Shown piece by piece: positions 5,662 to 10,617 of a stretch of 10,617 bases of DNA; the first letter of the stretch is position 1, and the number at the start of each line of letters is the position of its first letter. Location: positions 1 through 10,617 of the forward strand of contig CAZTPC010000025.1 in the NCBI GenBank assembly GCA_964615565.1, read 5' to 3'. The stretch is from CAZTPC01 sp964615565. GTDB taxonomy: Bacteria; Patescibacteriota; Saccharimonadia; Saccharimonadales; AWTP1-31. The notes below the pieces were generated by a model, which was given only the letters and a program-made list of their open reading frames with translations, did not search any database and had not been told where the DNA came from. A program made the position numbers and the translations under genes.

Positions 5662-6793
5662 TCTTGTCGTCGTTGGCGCTACTAGGCCAATCAACTTTCT
5701 CAAACTTCACTCGTGCAGCACGACGATGAGCCGAAATAAGCGACTGTGTTACACCGAGTCGTTCGGCGACTTGGTATGGGCGAATCTCGCCTTGTTCTTG
5801 GAGCACTTCTTCGCACCATTGTTTATGTTCGACAGGAACGTGCTCTATTACCCCCGCTAACATTGCAATAGATCTTCGCTCAGATTTGGAGAGTTTAGCA
5901 GCTGTGATTAACTCTACTGCTCGATCTTTTGCAGTATTGGCGATGCGCTCGATATTCTCATCTGGAGTACCAGCTAGACTATACATAATTGAGGTTGTAG
6001 TATGGTCGCTGTCAGTGTCGATTTGGCTATCAAGCGACACGGGGTTAAACTGCTGTGACATCGCCCTAGCAGAAGCCACTGTTTCTGGTTTGAGCTCTAA
6101 CTTGGTAGCAATTTCGCTGTCAGTTGGTTTTACGCCAAACCTAGTGTGGTCTAGCTCGAATTGTGTAATACGTGCGGCGATGCGGTGAACTCTGCGTGTA
6201 ACTCGAATGCCGCCATCGAGTGCACCACGTTGCCTGTCGATCATCGCACCACGTGCCCTGAGAAGAGCGTATGTCGAACAACTATTCATGACGTGTTTTG
6301 TATTTGCACCGCTAATGTCCCAGTTCTCTATAGTTTCAAGCAAGGCTGTCATGCCGTCGTGGATATACTCTTGTAAGCATGTTGGATCCTGCCGAGGGGC
6401 TAGCTTACGAGCTAGTTTTACAATACTCGGCATGTAGTAGTCACTAAAGTATCGAAGGATCTTAGAAGATGTAGCCTCCGTTAAAGCGATGGCTTGATCA
6501 TCTTTACCTTCTTGATACTGTGAACGCATAGATCGGAGCTGCTGATAATCGCCCACAAGGCTGATCCTGTCCAGGGTATCCACTCTGCCCGACAAAATAG
6601 AAGAAGTTCCCCGGGCAATTATATGGTGTGTGTCATCGGTGGGTACTTCAACAGCTGGTTCGATGACCTCTGGCTTGTCAATAATCGCAAGCATAACAAT
6701 ATTAGGGCGCGGGAACGTTTGTTCACGCACATCAGTAACACTTAGGTTAAGGTTGGGTAGATCAACATTAGGAATAGAATAATTTACTTCCAT
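5654..6793 (-). CDS. Alternative sigma-70 family factor, FliA/SigB/WhiG-like
   Basis: This is a predicted RNA polymerase sigma subunit that would redirect transcription to an alternative promoter set. Region 2 spans about 115-190, with LARKLA, then the EYIHDGMTALLETIENWD helix and STYALLRARGAMIDRQRG, which matches the YASxRIRGAMIDxLR style of FliA/SigB/WhiG factors. Region 3 (about 198-243) has RRVHRIAARI and a PTDSEIATKLEL helix-turn-helix. Region 4 (about 295-365) ends in PYQVAERLGVTQSLISAHRRAA, the -35-binding helix-turn-helix. Two odd points are an N-terminal extension of about 105 residues of unknown function, and a spacer of about 20 residues (about 312-333) between the first helix of region 4 and its HTH. 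The ATG lacks a near Shine-Dalgarno. No anti-sigma factor is adjacent. The gene has its own promoter. Confidence 0.85.
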   Translation of the reverse strand: MEVNYSIPNVDLPNLNLSVTDVREQTFPRPNIVMLAIIDKPEVIEPAVEVPTDDTHHIIARGTSSILSGRVDTLDRISLVGDYQQLRSMRSQYQEGKDDQAIALTEATSSKILRYFSDYYMPSIVKLARKLAPRQDPTCLQEYIHDGMTALLETIENWDISGANTKHVMNSCSTYALLRARGAMIDRQRGALDGGIRVTRRVHRIAARITQFELDHTRFGVKPTDSEIATKLELKPETVASARAMSQQFNPVSLDSQIDTDSDHTTTSIMYSLAGTPDENIERIANTAKDRAVELITAAKLSKSERRSIAMLAGVIEHVPVEHKQWCEEVLQEQGEIRPYQVAERLGVTQSLISAHRRAARVKFEKVDWPSSANDDKMI

Positions 6794-6901
6794 AGATTTT
6801 CGTCACAAGAGACGCCTCGGTTTCGCTACTTGCTCCCCTAAAGTCCAAGCGACCAGATTACAGACAATAGGATCATCACACGACGTACATACGTCGACAC
6901 T
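6794..6901 (-). other. About 100-nt 5' UTR of the sigma-factor gene, with a dyad at its start
   Basis: From the predicted +1 (near 6895) to the ATG lies a roughly 100-nt leader. A perfect inverted repeat CGACGTA-TG-TACGTCG (6881-6896) covers about +1 to +15. It could be an operator or a 5'-end hairpin. An AGGGGAG lies about 40 nt before the ATG, too far to serve it directly. A TGA is in frame close upstream, so the start cannot be moved further out. I do not recognise a known riboswitch. Confidence 0.45.
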
Positions 6902-6930
6902 ATACTAACAGATAATAGCTAATTAGTCAA
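6902..6930 (-). promoter_or_regulatory. Promoter of the sigma-factor gene
   Basis: TTGACT (6925-6930), a 17-nt spacer and TAGTAT (6902-6907) lie on the minus strand. The -35 box shares one base with the TAA stop of the upstream 518-aa gene. Confidence 0.7.
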
Positions 6931-8479
6931 TAGAAGGTCGGAGCTGTTCAAGGAGTAACGGGTGTGTTTGGCGAAGCTTCAATTCCAGTTGCTTCGAAAG
7001 AGGCGCTAGTACAGATAGGTGTCCAGCACTTATTGCCGAAAGTAAATTGATTGCCTGTGTGCCAGATTGCTGGAATGACCAACGAACTTTATGACCGAGG
7101 AGTGTTACATACTGTGCTTCTTGTTCGTATCCCGCAGCAACTAACTGGCTGTGAAGTTGCAGACTCAGATCGAAACAATCTTCGAACAAGTCGCTTGCCC
7201 CGGCATCTTCGATGATCTTGGGAACTTCATATCCATAGCGTGGAGTTAGGAGTTGATTGTTTAGTTGCGTGTAGAGGCCGCTTTCTCGTAGCGCGGCTAG
7301 ACCGAGAAAGCTATTCAGGACATCCCAACTATAATATACCTCTTGTAAGATCGCCGAGCGGCTAGCCCCAGATTGGAGTGCTTCGAGGTACGTACTAGAT
7401 TTCTTGGCATAACTCCAGGTACTGATTTCTTCGGCTAATTCGTCGATTGATAGATGACTTTGAGGATATAGCGCTGTGCGTAGTAGCTCGAGTTCATTTC
7501 TAGGGCTAACAGAGACTAACCGCAGGCTGTCGACCTGTTGCCCATATGTGCCAGATATCTCGCTGGGGGTCGGCGCGCTTGGCAGTGGTGTATCTCCATG
7601 AACGGCCACAGGCAGCGCTAGATTAAGCGCGTTCTGGACGACAGGCAGATCGGCAAGCAGTAGGTTTTCGACGGCATAGTTTGTAACGGTATCTCGCAAA
7701 GCTACATGTTTGGTTAGTAGTTGGGTTACTCCGTTTTGATACTCGTCATGCAGCTCGGCGGGCAACGTCGAAGGAGTGACATAGTTGGTCGGGGTCTCGG
7801 CGAACGAGCCGCTGAACTTTGCGCTAGGGTTTACGCTTGGACGTCTTGCAGCAAGTGGTGGTGGCAGTAGTGGCGACATAGCTTCCCAAAGAATTTCGAT
7901 TGTTGACTCTTCACTAACTGGCTGGCCACTCCGAACTAAATCAAGAAGTTTGAAGTCTTGAGGAAACAGCTGACCAAGCTCTGCGTATGTAGCTACCACG
8001 TTCTGTTCGGCAGTAGTATCGTTCAATACAAATGTCTGTGTTGGACGAGGTACTTTGAGCATGATTGAAACCATATTATCGAGCCAGATGTAAAAACCTC
8101 GTCGCTCTTCGTCATGGACAAACTTTTTGCCATGTAATGCCATGGTCGAGCTGGTATAGTGTTGGGCGATAACAATCCCCCCTTGCAACAGTTGGTTCCG
8201 AATGTCGGTAGCTGCATCAAAAAAGTCTAAAGCTTCAAACATTGCTTCGGTATATGGGCCGACTTCGTTTTGTGGCCCGTATGCCCCACTGCTTAACTGA
8301 CGAGTGAAGTAACTTGCTTGGCTGCTCTTTCGCGGAAAATTCAACTCAAGGACGTCAAAGTTAGCTGCCTCTAGTCGTGAAACTAGGGCCTCAATAACTT
8401 TTTCTGAAACTAAAGATGTGGACTCAAGAACAATAAATGCACCTTGTGGTTGCATGTCTACCCCAATTCTGCCCACCAT
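6923..8479 (-). CDS. Fusion of degenerate thymidylate kinase-like and ThyX-like domains, 518 aa
   Basis: Residues 12-160 follow the thymidylate kinase layout, especially the CPR type: GAFIVLES, LNFPRKSSQASYF, EVGPYTEAMFEALDFFDA, GGIVIAQHYTSSTMALHG and FYIWLDNM. The P-loop Gly/Lys residues are lost (about 20-28 read STSLVSEKV) and the DR[YH] motif reads QHY (106-108). After a Pro-rich linker (about 200-235), residues 240-518 resemble flavin-dependent thymidylate synthase (ThyX): HDEYQNGV, SPRNELELL, HLSIDELAEEISTWSY, LLTPRYGYEVP and EAQYVTLLGHKVRW. The ThyX RHR signature is replaced by ALR (396-398). Both active sites therefore look dead, yet the frame is intact over 518 codons, arguing for a retained pseudoenzyme. 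It lies 41 nt after the DHFR gene and close to thyA. The start could also be the ATG at residue 9. Domain calls are from memory of the families; function unknown. Confidence 0.7.
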   Translation of the reverse strand: MVGRIGVDMQPQGAFIVLESTSLVSEKVIEALVSRLEAANFDVLELNFPRKSSQASYFTRQLSSGAYGPQNEVGPYTEAMFEALDFFDAATDIRNQLLQGGIVIAQHYTSSTMALHGKKFVHDEERRGFYIWLDNMVSIMLKVPRPTQTFVLNDTTAEQNVVATYAELGQLFPQDFKLLDLVRSGQPVSEESTIEILWEAMSPLLPPPLAARRPSVNPSAKFSGSFAETPTNYVTPSTLPAELHDEYQNGVTQLLTKHVALRDTVTNYAVENLLLADLPVVQNALNLALPVAVHGDTPLPSAPTPSEISGTYGQQVDSLRLVSVSPRNELELLRTALYPQSHLSIDELAEEISTWSYAKKSSTYLEALQSGASRSAILQEVYYSWDVLNSFLGLAALRESGLYTQLNNQLLTPRYGYEVPKIIEDAGASDLFEDCFDLSLQLHSQLVAAGYEQEAQYVTLLGHKVRWSFQQSGTQAINLLSAISAGHLSVLAPLSKQLELKLRQTHPLLLEQLRPSID

Positions 8480-8520
8480 TACACCTATTTAGTCATACCC
8501 TGCGACTGATTGCAAGGTTG

Positions 8521-9027
8521 TTACTGCTTAACCTTGTAATGTAATAGGACTGTTTGCTCGTTAAGCATGGATTGTTCCAGTAGTTCTAAGGTAACTGAAC
8601 TAGGTTTGCTAAATAGAGGTACGCCCTTGCCGAAGATTACAGGTTCGACCGTGAGGTATAACTCATCCACTAATCCTGACTCAAGGAACAGGCTGTAGAT
8701 TTGCCCGCCGCCGCAGACTGCGAGCGAGGCAAAACCCGTCTTGGCCAGCCTTTTGATTAATTCTGCTGGAGATTCGTTAGTTGTCTCGACATCACCGTCT
8801 ATATCTGCAAAATCGCTTGGCTTCGAAGTGTAGATAATAGTTTTTCTATCGGGTAGTGCGCGGCCAATGGTCCTGAAGGTAGTAGAGCCCATAGCCATTA
8901 CCCCTGCTTCTTTAGTGAGCCGTACGAATAGCTGCTTGTCTTCCTTCGATGTCCAATCGGCGGAGTGTGTGCTGTCTTTTCCAATAAATCCATCGGCGGT
9001 AATAGCGGCAATAATAAAGACCTTCAT
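8521..9027 (-). CDS. Dihydrofolate reductase family protein (RibD C-terminal type)
   Basis: This enzyme most likely reduces dihydrofolate to tetrahydrofolate with NADPH, replenishing the folate oxidised by ThyA. The 168-aa protein shows AAITADGFIGKD (7-18), DWTSKEDKQLF (24-34), GVMAMGSTTFRTIGRALPDRKTI (42-64, interrupted only by natural variation) and an NADPH-binding CGGGQIY (105-111), then VDELYLTVEP. These are features of the RibD-C/DHFR superfamily. RibD-type pyrimidine reductase is an alternative, but the thyA neighbour and single-domain length favour DHFR. The start is supported by a -35/-10 pair ending 6 nt before the ATG (leaderless). It is divergent from the thyA transcription unit and 41 nt upstream of the pseudoenzyme gene, with no terminator between. 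Confidence 0.85.
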   Translation of the reverse strand: MKVFIIAAITADGFIGKDSTHSADWTSKEDKQLFVRLTKEAGVMAMGSTTFRTIGRALPDRKTIIYTSKPSDFADIDGDVETTNESPAELIKRLAKTGFASLAVCGGGQIYSLFLESGLVDELYLTVEPVIFGKGVPLFSKPSSVTLELLEQSMLNEQTVLLHYKVKQ

Positions 9028-9031
9028 GTTG

Positions 9032-9048
9032 TAATAGTAGCGCTATTA
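9032..9048. promoter_or_regulatory. Dyad between the divergent DHFR and thyA units, candidate operator
   Basis: TAATAG (9032-9037) and CTATTA (9043-9048) form an inverted repeat around TAGCGCTA. It overlaps the -10 box of the DHFR promoter and the position of the weak -35 of the thyA unit, so one regulator could control both. No regulator gene is adjacent. Confidence 0.3.
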
Positions 9049-9062
9049 GCCTGCACGGGCAA
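9034..9062 (-). promoter_or_regulatory. DHFR promoter, leaderless
   Basis: TTGCCC (9057-9062), a 17-nt spacer and TACTAT (9034-9039) lie on the minus strand, 6 nt before the ATG at 9027. There is no Shine-Dalgarno. Confidence 0.55.
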
Positions 9063-9064
9063 AA

Positions 9065-9073
9065 TGATATACT
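9065..9073 (+). promoter_or_regulatory. Extended -10 promoter of the small acidic ORF and thyA
   Basis: TGA-TATACT (9065-9073) is an extended -10 box. Predicted +1 is near 9080, giving a short 5' UTR with a GGAGGG ribosome binding site. The -35 (TTAGCC, 16 nt away) is poor. Confidence 0.55.
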
Positions 9074-9103
9074 AACAATGCAAACGCTAACGGAGGGATA
9101 ACA

Positions 9104-9199
9104 ATGGCTGAAGCTGAAACCGATGCATACTATGCTGATGATGCTGCTAGTGATGACGAACTTGATCTAAGTTTTTTGGACGACGACGAGAAATCGTAG
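9104..9199 (+). CDS. Very acidic 31-aa ORF upstream of thyA
   Basis: The ORF encodes 31 residues, of which 14 are Asp or Glu with a single Lys and no Arg, ending in a DLSFLDDDEKS tail. It has the best ribosome binding site of the locus (GGAGGG, 7 nt before ATG), whereas thyA itself has none convincing and starts 8 nt after this stop. This suggests it is translated and that thyA is coupled to it. No family recognised. It may be a leader ORF for thyA translation or a small functional protein, for instance a binder of a basic partner; both are inference. Confidence 0.6.
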   Translation: MAEAETDAYYADDAASDDELDLSFLDDDEKS

Positions 9200-9207
9200 G
9201 TTCCAGT

Positions 9208-10026
9208 ATGAGCTCGCATCCAGAATACCAATACCTTAAGCTGATGGCTGAGATCTTACAGAATGGTAAGAGTAAGCCTACTCGGGGTATCCATGGTATT
9301 AAGTCAATATTTGGCTACCAAATGAAGTTTGACTTGCGCCATGGCTTCCCAATGCTTACTACAAAAAAGATGCCATTTAATTTGATGCTACACGAAATGC
9401 TATGGTTTATATCTGGCAGCTCAAATATCAAGTATCTTCAAGACCACAACATCCATTATTGGGATGATTTTGCTGATAAAGATTTGAATCTTGGCCCAGT
9501 CTACGGAGTTCAATGGCGACATTGGAAGGATGCCAATAATCCTGGCCAAGAAATTGATCAGCTGCAATGGGCAATCGATCAGATTCGCAATAACCCAAAT
9601 TCCAAAGCTATTATTGTGAGTGCCTGGAACCCTGCGGATCTGGAAGAGATGCGCTTGCCACCTTGTCATACGATGTTCCAGTTTGATGTGACTAAAGGAA
9701 AACTGCGGATGCAACTGTATCAGCGATCTTCCGATGTGTTTTTGGGACTACCATTTAACATTACCCAATACAGTATGCTACTCATGATGGTCGCCAAGAT
9801 AACCGGACTTGAAGCGCGCGAGCTCGTTGTCTCTATTGGGAATGCGCATCTGTATAACAATCATCTAGACCAAGCCAAAGAGCAGCTTAAACGAAAGCCT
9901 ATGCCCTTCCCTAAACTAAAGATCACTGGTGACGCAAAAGAAATCGACGAATTTACTGCAGAAGACTTTGAACTTACCGACTACGAATTCCACCCTCACA
10001 TCAAAGCGCCGCTAGTAATTCTCTAA
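9208..10026 (+). CDS. thyA: Thymidylate synthase ThyA
   Basis: ThyA methylates dUMP to dTMP using 5,10-methylenetetrahydrofolate and releases dihydrofolate. The 272-aa protein is full length and has all key residues. R26 (TRG) is a phosphate ligand, C153 in LPPCHTMFQF is the nucleophile, R173-S174-x-D176 in YQRSSDVFLGLPFN is the dUMP site, N184 contacts the base, and H214/Y216 in NAHLYNNH contact the ribose. The C-terminal end APLVIL is close to the usual A-P-V-x-V/I closing tail. It is cytosolic and probably a homodimer. It is cotranscribed with the 31-aa acidic ORF and divergent from a DHFR-type gene, so the two complete the folate cycle. Its stop overlaps the convergent glycosyltransferase stop by 3-4 bases. 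Confidence 0.97.
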   Translation: MSSHPEYQYLKLMAEILQNGKSKPTRGIHGIKSIFGYQMKFDLRHGFPMLTTKKMPFNLMLHEMLWFISGSSNIKYLQDHNIHYWDDFADKDLNLGPVYGVQWRHWKDANNPGQEIDQLQWAIDQIRNNPNSKAIIVSAWNPADLEEMRLPPCHTMFQFDVTKGKLRMQLYQRSSDVFLGLPFNITQYSMLLMMVAKITGLEARELVVSIGNAHLYNNHLDQAKEQLKRKPMPFPKLKITGDAKEIDEFTAEDFELTDYEFHPHIKAPLVIL

Positions 10027-10617
10027 TCACTCATTTTTCGAGGTATATCTAGGCAGGACTGGTAGGCGTTTGCATGGTCTTTGGCCATACGTATTAGCGT
10101 GAAGCGATTCTCAAAATCTGCTCGACAGTCTGCTCTATGTATTTCGGGTAACTTTTGAATCGAGGCAGCTAGGTTATGTACGGTCTCGGTTTCGTTAACA
10201 TCTTTGCCATCCATAACCTTGTGGGCTACAAAGCCTGTACGATTATTATCTACAACTTCTGGGATTGCTCCACTATCTAGTCCTATAATCGGTGTGCCAC
10301 ATGCTAATGCCTCGACCATAACAATGCCAAAAGGTTCATCAAAGATTGATGGGAGGATTAGTGCCGCGGCATTAGCGATGAGATCGTTTTTGGCAGGGTT
10401 CTTATTCACAAACCCCACGTACTCTATTTCTTCCCCGTCGATACTGGGCAGTATCTTTTGCCAGTAATCATCTTTTGGCCCACTATAGTGTTTGCCAGCG
10501 ATCTTTAGTTTTATTTTTGTGTCATTTGCTTGGTTGTATTGCCGAACTGCCTGAATAGCTAGATGGACTCCTTTAGATTCGATGATTCGGCCAATGTACA
10601 AGAGATAGTCTTTGGTT
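10023..10617 (-). CDS. GT4-family glycosyltransferase, C-terminal part, cut by the window edge
   Basis: The visible C-terminal Rossmann half of a GT-B glycosyltransferase continues past position 10617 with no start codon needed inside the window. Seen in order: LYIGRIIESKGVHLAI (the GR-x-x-xKG loop), LKIAGKH, VEYVGFV-like EIEYVGFVN, the IANAAALILPSIFDEPFG segment, the EPFGIVMVE E-x7-E motif, and ACGTPIIGLDSGAIPEVV. These are the donor-sugar-nucleotide binding elements of family GT4. The enzyme likely transfers a sugar from a nucleotide-sugar donor to a glycan or lipid at the cytoplasmic membrane face; the donor and acceptor cannot be told. It is convergent with thyA, overlapping at the stops, and no terminator separates them. 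Confidence 0.92.
   Translation of the reverse strand, partial: TKDYLLYIGRIIESKGVHLAIQAVRQYNQANDTKIKLKIAGKHYSGPKDDYWQKILPSIDGEEIEYVGFVNKNPAKNDLIANAAALILPSIFDEPFGIVMVEALACGTPIIGLDSGAIPEVVDNNRTGFVAHKVMDGKDVNETETVHNLAASIQKLPEIHRADCRADFENRFTLIRMAKDHANAYQSCLDIPRKMSD

Noticed and set aside
9078..9101. Seven-codon ORF before the acidic ORF
   Set aside because: The predicted transcription start lies within or after its ATG, it has no ribosome binding site, and its sequence is the Shine-Dalgarno region of the next ORF.
1..10617. CRISPR array, insertion sequence, prophage or defence system
   Set aside because: No direct-repeat array, transposase, integrase or inverted-repeat boundary was seen; the gene content looks chromosomal and housekeeping.

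Overview
The window looks like a chromosomal segment of a streamlined bacterium, most likely a Patescibacteria/CPR member close to Candidatus Saccharibacteria (TM7). This assignment is inference. It rests on compact gene packing, many orphan proteins, a CPR-style dTMP-kinase signature inside one protein, a RibD-type DHFR beside ThyA, and mid-range GC by eye. TGA is used as a stop (for example in the 121-aa gene and in the leader peptide), so this is not a lineage that recodes TGA as glycine. No mobile element, CRISPR array, tRNA or rRNA was seen.

Layout. Positions 69-1212 carry two minus-strand orphan genes. A divergent promoter region (1213-1289) then leads to a plus-strand protein with a 2-oxoglutarate/Fe(II) dioxygenase-like active-site pattern. 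It is followed by an orphan gene overlapped by a small Cys-rich ORF. Next, on the minus strand, is the rplJ-rplL operon (2600-3803). It has a strong promoter, an L10-type leader with an attenuator, and a clear terminator. Upstream of it, also on the minus strand, is a LeuA-like gene plus an orphan gene. These two are preceded by a complete leucine attenuator: a 24-codon Leu-rich leader peptide, competing RNA segments and a terminator. Further upstream lies a FliA/SigB/WhiG-type sigma factor with its own promoter.

Positions 6923-10026 form a thymidylate locus. On the minus strand are a DHFR-family gene and a 518-aa protein that appears to fuse a degenerate thymidylate kinase to a degenerate ThyX. 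Divergently, on the plus strand, a 31-aa very acidic ORF leads into thyA. A partial GT4 glycosyltransferase runs off the right edge.

Working together. DHFR and ThyA supply dTMP and recycle folate, and the pseudoenzyme fusion sits beside them. The LeuA-like enzyme is wired to leucyl-tRNA supply through ribosome-mediated attenuation. rplJL is wired to L10 levels through its leader. Several promoters place a -10 box (often an extended TGn type) 6-7 nt before the start codon, implying leaderless transcripts. Others overlap the stop codon of the gene upstream. The most unusual items are the leucine attenuator in this CPR-like context and the TMPK/ThyX pseudoenzyme fusion.
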